From: Tetraselmis striata
Lineage: Eukaryota > Chlorophyta > Chlorodendrophyceae > Chlorodendrales > Chlorodendraceae
NCBI GenBank assembly: GCA_006384855.1
Contig: VCJN01002378.1
Location: forward strand, 1-64,000
DNA: 64,000 nt
Reading direction: 5' to 3'
Of the stretch, positions 1 through 11,886 are shown piece after piece. Position 1 is the first letter of the stretch; each line of letters starts with the position of its first letter. Both the position numbers and the translations under genes were made by a program. The notes beneath the pieces were generated by a model. It ran no database searches. It was not told the DNA's origin and saw nothing but the letters and a program-made list of their open reading frames with translations.

Positions 1-3000
1 CTAAGTTTGGTTCGCCTATTCTTTTTGTTAAGAAGGCAGATGGATCCCTTCGGTTGTGTGTCGATTTTCGTGGGCTGAACGAGGTCACTCGAAAGGATAT
101 GTATCCTTTGCCGCGAATTGATGAAACGTTGGATTCTCTCCGCAATGCCCGTTGCTATACCCATCTGGATTTAGCATCAGGTTATTGGCAGGTTGCCATT
201 GCAGAGGAGGACATCCACAAGACAAGCGTTTCAGACACCTGATGGTCTATGGGAGTGGACTGCAATGCCATTTGGTTTGTGCAATGCCCCAGCCACTTTC
301 CAGCGCATGATGAATGACATCTTGAGACCTTTTTTGCGTGACTTTGTGGTGGTGTCTCTGGATGATATATGTATATATTCAGATAATTATGATGACCACA
401 TAAAGCACCTTCGTTTAGTTGTTGAGAAACTGAATGAATATAATCTGAGGTTGCAATTAAAGAAATGTTTCTTTGGCATGCAATCTATGGATTATTTGGG
501 GTATACCGTCGCTGATGGTAAGTTGTCTGTTTCAGAGGCCAAAGTGGCTGCAGTTAGGGATTGGCCTGTTCCTAACACTCAGAGTGAAGTCAGAAGTTTT
601 GTACAATTCTGCAATTTCTACTCTAAGTTTATTCATCATTTCAGTGATTTAACTGCACCATTGACTGACTTATTGCGTAAGTCTAAACCAGTTCATGTTG
701 ACTGGTCACCGGCGTGTCAGGAAGCCTTTGAGACCCTTCGTCTGCGACTGATTTCCGCTCCGTGTCTTTCCATTCCTTCCATGGGGGCGGATGCGACGTT
801 CACCGTAGCGACAGATGCGTCCAACGTAGGGCTTGCTGCAGTACTACTGCAGGACCAAGGAGGAGGTCCTCAACCAGTAAGTTACTGGGCGCGAAAGCTG
901 AATGCAGCTGAGCGTGGTAATACCTACAGTGCTTATGATTTGGAAGCTTTGGCTGTCTGTGAATCAGTTAAGCACTGGCGTTGTTACCTTGAAGGGTGCT
1001 GTCGATTCCTTGTTGTCTCAGATCATGACACCCTGCATCATCTGCTCAGGCAACCGGCAGAAAGGTTGAACCGGCGACAAGTGCGCTATGTACGCGACTT
1101 GCAGCCGTTTGTTGGGTCCATATCCCTTGCATACCGAAAGGGCAAGTGGAATGAAGCCGATCCGTTGTCGCGTAGACCGGATTTTAAGCCGATTGGTTTC
1201 GGTGGCTTATATTGGACCGGGGATGTGCCGGACGCGGCTGAATCACTCGTGAGTGAACATCGCCCATGTACTGCGGTATTGTCGGCTGTAAGTGCGTCGT
1301 CACTTAGCCTTGATGACAATATTCTCCCACCTTATTAAGGCTGGATATGCAAAGGACGCGTTCTACTCCTTATGGGGGGGGTGGAAGCAGTCCGGTCATG
1401 TGGTAGAGCACGATGGTTATTTTTGGAGACATGGACGTCTTTGCATACCAACCAATCGTGACATCATCAATAAGATATTGTATGAGCTACATGATTCTGT
1501 TGGTCACCGTGCTTATGCAAGCACCTTGGCACGTGCCTTGGACCGTTTTTGGTGGACACGCATACGACATGACGTGAAAACCTATTGTGAACAATGTTCG
1601 GTGTGCCGGCGTGTTCGTGCACGTCCGCAGCCACCTGCACCAACACAGCCCTTACCAGTACCGCCACGTCCATGGCATACGGTTGGTTTGGATTTTATAA
1701 CCGAGTTACCTGAGAGTAATGGTTATAATACTATGTTGGTTGTGTGTTGCCATCTGTCCCGGCAAGCACATTTTATTCCAACCACAATCAACGTGACTGG
1801 TGGACAGGCAGCTGAATTATTTCTGAAGGAAGTATTCAGGCTGCATGGAATACCTCGTGTGATCGTCTCTGATAGAGATCCACGGTTCATGTCTGCATTC
1901 TGGCAAACTCTGTGGCGGAGACTTGGCACTAAATTGAACATGTCTAGTGGCCAACATCCTGAAACAGAAGGTTTGACTGAACGCATTAATGCCATAGTCA
2001 CTGAGTTGGCTCGTGCGTTTTGTTGTTTCGATGGTTCAAACTGGGTAGACCAGTTACCATTGATGGAATTTGCGTATAATTCCAACAAAGCACTTGGCAT
2101 TGAGCATGCACCATTTGAGGTTATGTATGGTTTCAATCCTGAAACACCTCCGGATGTATTGTTTGGTATGAGACCAACAATAGCATTCTCTCGTGATGCT
2201 CAGCAACGTATCCAAGATATGAAGGAGATTCACGAGTTGGTTCGGTCAGTGTTGGCTGTCCATAAAAGTGAATTGACTGTTCGTCCTAGTGTTAGGCAAC
2301 AGCGCAATCCTCCTATCTTCAATGTTGGAGATAGAGTATCTGTGAATACCCGTCTGCTTAAGGTCAAAGGTCAGCCTTGCAAAAAGCTGATGGACAAGCA
2401 GCTTGGCCCATTTTCTGTTGTAGAGAAAATTGGCGGTCATAGTTATCGACTGAAATTACCTGCTGGTGTTAAGTTGCACCCAGTATTTCATGTTAATAAC
2501 TTGAGACCCTGTCCCACTGCGCCGTTGCGCCCGCATGTACCTCTTGTTGTTGGTACCGGTGACGACTCTGATGATGAGTATGAGATTGACAGGATTACCA
2601 GCGTTAAGATCGGTTCCATGCCCGGTTTACGTGGTACTCAGTTACAATTTCTTGTTCACTTTGCGGATGAGACTATTGCCCCTGTTTGGCATCGTTTGAG
2701 TGATGTTAAAAGGACAATAGCATTGCAGGATTTTATGGCTACTCCCAAATGGTTGGACTTTGTAAAGTCACCTGAATTTGTGGAGCATATGCATAAATAC
2801 CCGGCACGTGTGCCGACTGCAAATTAAACTGCCTGTGGAATGCTATTTCACACTGTTGTCAAGGGGGGAGAGATGTAGTGTGACAATAATGGCATACTCT
2901 GTACGGGTACTGTATGATCGTAGCATCATTCATGTACGAGTACCTGCTGCTGTATCGTATGTGTGAGCGCGTGTGTCACGCGCCACAATACGAGTACTGG

Positions 3001-3394
3001 TGGATGATGAATCATGAGATGAGTCCTACTGGTACCGGTACACTGTTCAGTAGTAGTTACGGGATAATACGCATGTGCGTACCTGTAGCGGGCATATATG
3101 TATAATGCACCTGCCTCTGGAACATCAGTTGTATACTTGTGTATAAACTGATGTGTCAACTACATGTGCGGAGGTCTCTAAGCGACGACCTCCTGTTCGA
3201 CACTTCGAGGCACGACTCTCCACGGTGACGCGCTTAGCAGTGCGCGTGCCGCTTGGTGGTGGCTAGCTGTGAGCTAGCCATAAGCATAAATAGCGGCGGG
3301 TGGTGACAACGTTGTAACCATTGTTTCTTTCTCTCTCTGCTGCCTTATGTGTGTTTTCGACAGCCTTGTCTGCTTGACCTGCGTGAGGCACCCT
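1..3394 (+). mobile_element. Ty3/Gypsy chromodomain retrotransposon (fossil, cut by window start)
   Basis: The parts run in the usual Ty3/Gypsy order. Reverse transcriptase covers about 1-700, with the [10 protein letters not shown] block near 165-195 and the LDD catalytic core near 358. RNase H covers about 780-1180, with TDAS near 812 and an NEADPLSRR end. The integrase zinc finger (H-H-C-C) lies about 1480-1610 and the integrase core about 1680-2150, with GLDFITELP and SDRDPRF. A basic C-terminal region and a chromodomain-like segment (about 2570-2830) follow. Gag and the 5' LTR would lie left of the window. A purine-rich tract just before 2874 is the expected polypurine tract and leads into the 3' LTR. 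The element looks broken, with about two breaks in the visible part, so it is probably inactive. Assignment to the chromovirus branch rests on the tail and on domain order. Confidence 0.93.
2874..3394 (+). repeat. 3' LTR of the first Ty3/Gypsy fossil
   Basis: The LTR starts with TGTAGTGTGACA right after the purine tract. The same start and purine tract recur, inverted, at about 4585-4610 in the minus-strand relative. The right edge near 3394 is inferred because a second copy of the last 110 bases (3806-3916) diverges just after GAGGCACCCTAGA. The LTR contains several TACGAGTA words and the phrase CATAAATAGCGGCGGG, which may mark its promoter. Confidence 0.7.
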
Positions 3395-3916
3395 AGACTG
3401 TCGCAGAGGCGCCCAGTTCGGCGGCACCTTCAACGATCCGTACAATTTCGTCGCGCATTGACCCCATGGACGCCGCATGTGTTGTCACCTCGCCCTTGAA
3501 ACACGGCGCCCCCTCCCTCCTATAGCATTGCCGTGTGGCAGCCTCGGGCGGCCTTCAGCCCCAACTCAACCAATGCGGCGTCCACGGCGGCATCAACGAG
3601 CCGCATCACTTGTGCCTGGGGGAGTGCGAGACAATGTGGCATGGACTACAGTATTCTGGCATCCAAAAGGGTTGGCCTTGGTCCCATATTGGAAAATACC
3701 ACCTCTATAATTCATGGATATTTATTAAGGAGATAGGTTTTCCAATACCTACAATGAATACACCGATAATGATTTTAAATGAACCTCCGTCCCTCCGTCC
3801 ATACGCATAAATAGCGGCGGGTGGTGACAACGTTGTAACCATTGTTTCTTTCTCTCTCTGCTGCCTTCTGTGTGTTTACGACAGCCTTGTCTGCTTGACC
3901 TGCGTGAGGCACCCTA
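3395..3916 (+). repeat. LTR-flanking segment and partial second copy of the LTR end
   Basis: 3806-3916 repeats 3285-3394 almost exactly, from CATAAATAGCGGCGGG to GAGGCACCCTAGA, with only a few differences. The 410 bases between have no recognisable domain. The arrangement fits a degraded neighbouring element whose LTR end survives, or a local duplication of the LTR end. I cannot tell these apart. Confidence 0.6.
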
Positions 3917-4129
3917 GAGGAGGGGCCCAATGTTAATTATAGACATAATGTCACTGTATAAATGTGTCTAACAGGTTCCGGCCATTATCCTTGCATACCC
4001 TACTCGCATGCTAAATTCGAGCCCACCTCGCAAAGGAGACTCGACCCCGAGGATGCAAAGAAGACGTCCTCTCTTCGAGAAAAGAAGGGATTTCTGCATT
4101 TTTAAAAATGCCCTAATGCGACACTCTCA
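3917..4129. other. Spacer without recognisable feature
   Basis: I see no coding signal or named repeat here. Part may belong to the LTR of the minus-strand element, whose outer edge is uncertain. Confidence 0.4.
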
Positions 4130-6075
4130 GCCGGAGAGAGACTCAAAGACAAACAAAGGTGGGTGTGCAGTGGTGGTGCAGAGGCGAGAGGTTACAGTGT
4201 TTTTCAGAATAGAACAATTGTTACAAGTTGTCACCACCCGCTGCTACAAATAATCTAGCTATCGTCGGCACTGGCCATCACGCCACTAGCAGCACGCCCA
4301 CTGCCAAGGGCGTCACCATGGAGAGTCACACAGAAGGCAGAACGTCAGCCTCGTCATTGTACGGCAATACATAACATGTGCCCTGCACTGCCAAGAATAG
4401 AATAGGCAGACATGCAGAAATTGTAAATATAAAATACAGCATGCCGATATACGAGTACTCGTGCGCGTGACATGCGCGCACTCGTACTCTAGTACCCGTA
4501 GAATGTGCATAATTCAGTAGTGGTACCGGCACTCGTACTGTTTGTGCCAAAGATAGCGCATGACATGTTACAATTCATTATTACTGTCACACTACATCTC
4601 TCCCCCCTTGGACAACATAAAGCAGTACTCAATTTGCGGTTGGATTCTAGCCGGATATTTAGCCGCATGCTGCAGAAACTCATCTGACTCAGCAAACTGC
4701 AGCCACATCGGCGTATCCAGAAAACTTTGCAAAGCAACAGTCCGTTTTACATTAAACAAACGATGCCAAACATGTGCAATAGTTTTATCTGCAAAGTACA
4801 CCAGAAATTGCAATTGAGATCCTTTGCGGCCATGCATCAAGCCAATCTTGACTGCGGATATCTTTTCAATTTCAAACTACTGGCTTTCAGGATCTTTCCT
4901 CAGAACCCGTGACCATTGGCACAACCGGTCGAATAGGTGCAGTCGGACATGGCCGCAAACTATTCGGACGGATGCAACTTCATCCCCGGAGGCAAATGCA
5001 ACCGGAAACTATAATTGTCAATCTTCTCAATAATCGGAAAAGGACCCAACTGTCTATCCATTAACTTCTGGTTAGGTTGGCCTTTGATTTTCAGAAAGCG
5101 AGTTACAATAGTCACTTTACCTCCAACATTGAAAACGGGAACATCCCTCTGTTGCCTTTTTGTAGGACGAACACTCAACTCATCCTTATAAATTGCCAAA
5201 ATCGATTTGACTAAGTCATGGATGTCTTTCATATTCTGGATTTTCTGTTGAGCGCTGACTGACACAGGTATTGTAGGCCTCATGGCAAACAATAAGTCAG
5301 GAGGTGTTTTCAGGATTCAATCCGTAATTAACCTCAAACGGTGTATGCTCAATACCAAGCAAGTGCACGATTAGAATTATACGAAAATTCCATCAACGGC
5401 AATTGATCAACCCAATTGGTGCCATCAAAGCAACAAAACGCTCGAGCCAGTTCACAGACAATGGCATTGATCCTTTCAGTCAGACCATCCGTTTCAGGAT
5501 GTTGGCCACTAGACATGTTTAACTTGGTGCCTAGGCGACGCCACAAAGTCTGCCAAAAAGACGACATAAATCTCGGATCACGGTCCGAAATTATAACCCT
5601 TGGTAAACCATGCAGCCTATATACTTCCTTCAGAAATAATTCAGCTGAATATTCACCAGTCACAGTTTTAATCGTCGGAATAAAATGTGCTTGACGGGTT
5701 AGGTGGCATACAACAACCAACATTGGATCACAACCATTACTCACAGGTGAATCGGTAATGAAATCCAAATAAACCAACCGAGTGCCATGGACGTGGCGGC
5801 AATGGTAGCGGCTGCGTCGGTGCTGCCGGCTGCGGTCGAGAACGTACCCGCCTACATGTTGGACAATTATCACAATAGGCTTTCTCGTCATGACGTATAC
5901 GCGTCCACCAAAAACGATCCAAGGCACGTGCCAAGGTACTCTGAACAGCCCGGTGCCCAGTAGTATCATGTAACTCATACAATATTTTGTTAATGAGCTG
6001 ACGGTTATAAGGGATGCATAGGCATTTATGTCTCCAAATAATCCGTCGCGTTTGGACACAAAAGCGCCGGGCACA
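4130..6075 (-). mobile_element. Second Ty3/Gypsy chromodomain fossil, truncated
   Basis: On the minus strand the integrase zinc finger lies about 5830-5980 and the integrase core about 5400-5790, with SDRDPRF and TDGLTERINAIV motifs. The C-terminal part and chromodomain-like tail lie about 4600-5290, followed by the purine tract and an LTR beginning at 4596. Protein similarity to the first fossil is high (for example both have MSSGQHPET and the RRLGTKLN block), so they are one family. No reverse transcriptase or RNase H is seen on its 5' side; the element stops near 6075 against unrelated sequence. It is broken in several places. Its LTR shares only blocks with the 2874-3394 LTR, so the two insertions are old relative to each other. 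The LTR outer end is approximate. Confidence 0.88.
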
Positions 6076-6079
6076 AGGT

Positions 6080-8880
6080 TAGTGGTGAGCGGTGTTCTTT
6101 AGTTGGCTGGCTTGTTGGTTGCTGCAGTGGCTCGCCCAGCAGCTTACTGGTGCGAGCTGGTAGATGGTTGGGCTGCATCATCATCTGTTTCCCACCCGCT
6201 GTCTGAGCCGTGGGTGCCAGAGAGGCGTGGCTTGCTTCTGCTGCGGGTGCGGGTGGCACCGTCCGAGCGGATGCGGCCCCTGGGCTGATTCTTCTTGTGT
6301 TTGGCTGATGTGGCTGCCTTGCCCTTGCCTGTTGGGGTGGGTTGGCTCAGGGGGACGTTCGAGCTGGACGGAGAGGAGATGTGGGGTACGCAGCTGGTGT
6401 GACTCCGCTGCGAGGCTGGCCAGTTCGGCAGCTATTGCGGGTTGGCTGGCAGGAGATGACTGTGCCAGCAGCTCTGTGGCTGTGGTGGTGAAGTGGTGCA
6501 GTTTTGCCAAGCGTTCTGCAGTGCCATTGGGTGTGCCCTCCCGGAATGTGCGGTGCACTGTTGAGCGCTGCGGGGAATCGAGGGAGATGTCAGCCAGACC
6601 TGGTGTTGCTGCTGCTGCGTGTTGGGCGGTGTCTACCTCCATAGCGTTGTCGTTGTCCTCGTAGTTGAGCTCCTATTCTTCCTCGTCGTCCGCCTGCGCT
6701 CCGGACATGACAGTTGCCGCTGAGGATGTGGCTGTAGGCGCAGGGGCTGGGTGGGCTGCTCCGGGGGAGCGCTCCGTTGCTGCTCCGCGCTGGTCGATGG
6801 CTGCTACCGCGTCTGCAATAGCTCCTCTCCTTGGTGCTATGTGCTCGAACCCGGGGGGGGGGGGGGGGGGGGGGGGTCGCCGCGGACTTGGGGTGTGGTC
6901 TGGGCTGCTGGGGTCGCCGGGGGTGGCAGTTGGTTTGGGGCTGCTGTTGGTAGAGCTGGTGATGTGTCGGCAGGGCGCCTCCCGGTTGGTGCCTGAGATG
7001 GCGCGGCCTTGAGCTTCCCGCACACTGTCGATAATGTCTTGCGCCACTGCTCCGTTCAGTCGGTGCCACGGGTGCCGCCGATGATGTTGTGGTGGTGGGC
7101 GGTCAGTTGCACGGCGAGGGTGTAGATTGGGCGTCCTGCGGCTCGTAGGGCGAGGGACGCTGGGGCGGTCTTCCGGGCCTTCTTTCGCAGGCCTATCGAT
7201 GCGCGTCGGATCTGGTTGTGGCCAGTGTTGCCTCCTAGTTCTTCCGCCTCCCGGACCGTCTGGCTGAAGGGGTGGATGAGAAGATCCGATGGGTCGACGA
7301 GGTAGACGACGATGGTGCGGAGGCGTATCGCCCGCAGCAGCGCGACATGGGAAGTGAGGGCCACTGCCAGGCGCAGGGTGTCCGCGAACTCCTCATCTTC
7401 TTGGCCGAGGGAGATGGCGCATAGGTTGTCGTCTCCCACTCGCAGTAGTGTCGTGCATCTCGACGCCAGCAGCTGTCATGGTGTCATGAAACCATTGCGC
7501 GTGTTGCAGCTATGGTGGGGCGTTGACGCGCTTGCTGATGGTGGCTGTGATGGCCTGCGCCAACTGCTCCACCGTCGGCAGCTCCAAGTTGGCCATAGGG
7601 ACGGTGCATATCGCTTTGGCCGTCAGTGCGCTTCGGAAGAACTGTTTGGATAGTGCCGGGGGCAGCACTCCTGGGAGCGGGGTGGTTGGTTGGTCCTCTC
7701 TGTCCTCGCTGTGTTCGACTGTGGCATAGATCACTGCTCGGCCCTGCGACCGGTAGGTCGCCCAACGGCAGCGCCAGTACTGCGTCACGGCACACGTCTT
7801 GGAGTAGGCGCGCTGCATCGGGATCAAGGAGTTCGAGGCGCACCGAGTCGGCTGAGCGGCGAGGTTTCCATACCTCACGAACCTCCAGGAGGGCCAGTAG
7901 TGTGCGGACCGGGGGGCAGATGATGGCGTCGTCTGCGTCTGTGTCGACCTTGTATTCGGTCTAGGCCTTTACTCCAGCGAGTGCCAAGGCGTCTGCTGGC
8001 GTCGCCGCCGGTTGGTCTGTCGCCGCTTCGCTTGGCTGGGGTTGGTCGTACGCCGGAAGGAGACCCTCCGCCAGGTGCCGCTACATGTCGGCCTTGGTGA
8101 GGCCTCTGAACGAGGGGAAGCGGAGGCACATTTGGTGTACCGGTCGCTCGATGTCGTCGAGGTGCGGCGCTCCGAGCAGGCGGGTGGAGCAGCGGCGGCA
8201 CTGGCGGTCGAGGATTGCTGTGCCCTTTCCTGTCCATTGGGTCTGGAGAACGCTCGCTGCTGTGTCTCTGTGGGCCAGGCGTAGGATGACGGACCCAGTG
8301 GTGGTGGGGAGCCTAGTTCCACTCGGTCCAATGGGGCCGGCGGCGGCGGGCTTGGGGGGGCGGTGAGTCACCACTCGGACGTCTGCTGGGAGTATTTGAA
8401 CGCCGATTTTGGGGCTGAGGGTGCGGATCAGGTTCGTTACAGTCCGGCTGCGCGACTCCTCGTCCATGGCATGGTATTGGGCCACCAGATCGCCGAACAG
8501 CAGGGCCACGTGGGGGGCATCGTCCGTGCCGGCGGGGAGGCCGGTCAGAAGCAGGTGGGATGGGCGTTGCAAAACGCGTATGTGGCGGCGGGTTGCTACT
8601 GGGAGTTAGGTGCCTGCGAAATTTTTCGAAGTTGCGACCGTGGGGATCGATGGCTGTTGCACTTTGCCGCCTCGGAGTGCGGGCAGAAAGGTGCCGACCC
8701 CGGCGTCTTTTTGCTCCTCAGGTCTGTCTGTATCCATGCTGGCCGTGGTGGTGTCCTCCTGGAAGGCCGCATGCTCTTCACGCCACTGCGGGCGCATGCC
8801 GCCAGTTGGCCTGGTGGTGGGTCGTCCGGTCGTCGGACGGTCCACCGTTTCGCAGGAGGATCACGCTACCAGTACCAGTA
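6080..8880 (-). pseudogene. Gag/ORF1-like retroelement remnant
   Basis: The minus strand carries several long open stretches with protein-like composition. They include an N-terminal block (about 8080-8570) with LLLTGLPAGTDDAPH and a CRRC...C cysteine cluster, a middle block (about 7510-7880) and a proline-rich to acidic block (about 6670-7050). The last block (about 6180-6640) is rich in alanine, threonine and serine. I recognise no reverse transcriptase, integrase or other named domain. The order and composition resemble the gag or ORF1 product of a retroelement, which is inference. The stretch is broken into several pieces and abuts the truncated chromodomain element near 6080. A decayed host gene is the alternative. 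Confidence 0.45.
6853..6876. repeat. Poly-G tract (24 nt)
   Basis: An uninterrupted run of G on the plus strand lies inside the proline-rich stretch of the gag/ORF1-like remnant, where it would read as polyproline on the minus strand. Confidence 0.9.
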
Positions 8881-9644
8881 GCCGCGCCTATTCGCCCGGA
8901 TTTAGTACATACGCAGTACTTCGCCCGGTGTTAAGGGCCGGCTGGAAAGTGAGAAGTTCCGACGATGACATTTCCGGAAATCATACGATTATATCACCGA
9001 TGGACATTTGTGTGTCAAAAAGCCAAACTTGCATGCCATGCATGCATTGCCAACGGCAACCTCGACGCCCTCGTTGCCGCTCGATCAGCATAGTAGCCCC
9101 TAACAGGAAATATATGTGGAATGGCGTGTGGTGGAAGTTTTTAATGTCACGGTCGGGGAGGGAAGCGCGAGATGAACGTACAATCTGCGTGCGCAGTGCC
9201 CGCGGCGGTGGCTTGCACGGGGCCGAGGAGCAGCAATCCGCAAGCAACGTCGAAGCCGTAGAGCGGTTGCACGTGACCTTGCTATCCCCAATACATAATC
9301 AGCTACAACTGGCTTGTAGCGCGGGGTGCACGCTCAAGCGACGGGTTGTTGAACTACCAGCAAGCTGACGACGTTCCACGTCTCCACGGGCATGCAGGTA
9401 TCTGGCGGGGGCCGGGCGAGGGGCGAGGTAAAAGCGCGGACGACGCGCGGCAACTACGAGTATAACCCCAGAGTATTGTACGTCGTAGCTTGCGCGCGAC
9501 TTGAGGTGGCGGTTATCTATAATTGTCGTCATACGGTTGGAACAACTCAATACTAGAATTTAGTACCCGCCGAGGCGATTATTCATATTAAGCAATTTCC
9601 CTCAAATGACCGCTTATATGTGTAAATTTGACCAAGCAGCACCA

Positions 9645-9676
9645 CCCCCCCCCCCCCCCCCCCCCCCAAAAAAAAA
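9645..9676. repeat. Poly-C then poly-A tract
   Basis: Twenty-three C bases are followed directly by nine A bases. Confidence 0.9.
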
Positions 9677-9785
9677 CATGGTTTTCGTTTTAACGACCAC
9701 CTCACAGTATAAGGTCGGGGCTTTTTAACGGGAAAACTGTTGTCGGAGGTGAAATATGACATTTCCCGGAAATTTTAGAGGGAGA

Positions 9786-9808
9786 GGGGGGGGGGGGGGG
9801 GGGGGGGG
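9786..9808. repeat. Poly-G tract (23 nt)
   Basis: An uninterrupted G run lies about 110 bases right of the poly-C/A tract. Confidence 0.9.
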
Positions 9809-11123
9809 AGCACCTTGGTATCGCGAACCTTCCTCGTACATACTGGTACCAATAGTCTTTACGGTAGCGGGATGCGAGATGCTGACCGCTTGTAAGCCCC
9901 TTGTTGTTGATCTTCTAGTGCCTCGATGTTTTTGTGGTACTGTGGTTCGTGGTACTCCTACTCTTACTGACTCAGAAGCCGTTACAATTAGAGCCAATCG
10001 TCACTCGCGGGGACTCATTGTCCCCGCCTAGATGATGCGTTACACTTACGGCTACCACCCGCCTGCCCTCCCGGCATAATGACTTCGCCGGCGCCAAGCA
10101 CATGGCAAACACCACCCCAGCCCGAGGCACCGGCCGCAATGGGTAGCCCAACTACTTGGCTGACTGTGCGGGCGGGCGCGGTGGGTTGGCGCGTCTTCGG
10201 CAACGCTGTGCGGCCGATGCATCGAGGACCGGCAACGGGCGGGTGCAACGGCACGTGTAGATGCGAGTATTCTCGGGCTCTTTAATAAACATTCAGTATT
10301 TGAATTTTAAATACTATGCCAACATGCGCCCCCAATGGCACTGTGAGGCGGCCCGGTAGCAGTTGTGCAAAGCCCAAAGGCTCGCCATGCCAAACAGCAA
10401 GGCAGATTTTCCTTTGGAAAAGCTTGCAAAGCGCGGTTCATAGGCTTACATTGGTCGGATGATCGGCCAATCGGTGGCGAGTATACACGTTCCGCCGGGA
10501 GACGCATGCGCCGTGATGGTACCAGGCATCGCAGGTGTACCGGCAGGTGTACCGGCATCACGGAACTAATTTCGCGGTCGGCGTTATGGTTTCCGGCGAC
10601 CCCCGCGCGCCCCGGTGCCCCTCGCGAGCGAAATCGCGCGCCGCCGCGGTAAGCGTTGCGCGAGGTCACGCCGGTGCCTTGGGCGGCCAGCATGCGCACG
10701 AGCGCGCTCCGCGCCTCCTGAGCGCATACCACATTTGAGGGAAGTCCGCTACCATGATGCCGCGATGGGTCGCGTCCTACTCGTCGGAGCTGGACCTCTT
10801 CATGGACTTATGCCCGCTAGAGGGCGGCATCTTCCCGTTGGACGCGGACACACCCTTCATCATCGTCCGCCACATCTCTTGGGCGGCCGACCGCGGCCGC
10901 AACAAGGCCGGGGGCTTCCAGCCCTACCTCTACCCGGTCAACATCTTCTTCCGCGACCACCTCCGGGAACCCGCTGCCCTGGGCCCTTTGGTCATTTAAG
11001 CAGTAAGCGGTTGGAAGCTCGCCAAGGTGGACACCCGCGTTGGCGGGCATCCGCGTTCCCCACCCAGCGGACGTCGCTCTTCGGTGCGTGCGGCGCGCGC
11101 AAGCCTTGCGTGATAGCCCCAAT

Positions 11124-11533
11124 TGTAAGCTTTAGGCGAGAGGCTTTAGCGTAGGCAAGAAAAGGTTGAAGCAAAGGAATTGGAAGCATGTATAAAGGTC
11201 GTGTACCGCCTACCGGGGCGTACACGACCTTTATACATGTTGGCTAGCGGCTTGGCAGCCGGTTGCGCGCATGCGCTATGCTTCGGAAATGCAATGTAGT
11301 TTTTGGTCATCGGCCATCGCTGCAGCATTGCTACGGTATTGCTGCGGCATTGCCGTATTACTGATGCGGCATTAATGACGCGACATATCGGGTAGGGTGA
11401 TATGGTGCGGCCTCGTATAGATATGTACGAGCTACCGTGTGGCATGTATTTGTGGTGTACGAGTATACTAAGCAGATGAGTAGTACGGGTATGGGTATGA
11501 ATAGGCAAGTAGGTTTTGGTGGTAACCCTAACA
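11124..11533 (+). repeat. LTR-like repeat, single copy (TGT...ACA, 410 bp)
   Basis: It starts TGTAAGCTTTA and ends GTAACCCTAACA. The flanks are CCAAT and CCAAC, a near-perfect 5-bp target duplication. Related copies occur once per array unit at 49,920-50,327, 56,873-57,256 and 63,776 to the window end. TG...CA ends, size and the short duplication suggest a solo LTR. No internal domain is attached. Confidence 0.6.
11187..11239. repeat. Perfect 20-bp inverted repeat with 13-nt loop
   Basis: The left arm 11,187-11,206 (catgtataaaggtcgtgtac) is the exact reverse complement of the right arm 11,220-11,239. The loop is 11,207-11,219. It sits inside the LTR-like repeat and is absent in this form from the array copies, where only a short GTACCGAGGCGTAC remnant is seen. 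Confidence 0.9.
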
Positions 11534-11636
11534 CCAACTGCGATTGGTACGTTTTCCGCATCTTCCTCGCTACGGCGGTTGGGTTCTTGTTCCTCAACCC
11601 TTAGCAGACGGGGTCCACCGGGGTGCGGTGCAGTGG

Positions 11637-11886
11637 TGTGGTGCAGTCTTGAGACAAGGACAAGTGGTTTAGGCAGACGCATTCTGATTACATGCCGGTT
11701 GGCCGCCGGCTTATAACTGGCACGTCGTGGCACATCGGGCTAAATAGAGGTCACGGATGACGGGGCAGTAGCAGTAAGATGGCACCGTATGTAGTATAAC
11801 AGATGTGGGCCGCGGGGATTATCCTCGGGCTGTGAGCGCATGCAAGCATACGAGTATAGTCGTAAAGAAAATGAAGATGGTTTTCA
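11637..11886 (-). repeat. LTR (3' side of the minus-strand element)
   Basis: It matches 15,447-15,692 from TGTGGTGCAGTCTTGAG to GAAGATGGTTTTCA. Edges are set where the two copies stop matching and are good to a few bases. Confidence 0.8.

Larger units (their letters stand above)
8881..10735. other. Gene-poor stretch without recognised element
   Basis: I find no coding signal that survives comparison between frames. The stretch holds a C/A tract (9645-9676) and a G tract (9786-9808). The words CATTTCCGGAAAT and CATTTCCCGGAAATT, near 8969 and 9757, are related short palindromes. The right end (about 10,300-10,735) may be the 5' flank of the tyrosine-recombinase element but shows no diagnostic motif. 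Confidence 0.5.

Noticed and set aside
6103-8934. Plus-strand ORFs over 6.1-8.9 kb
   Set aside because: They are GC-rich antisense shadows; the minus strand has the more protein-like composition and cysteine clusters.
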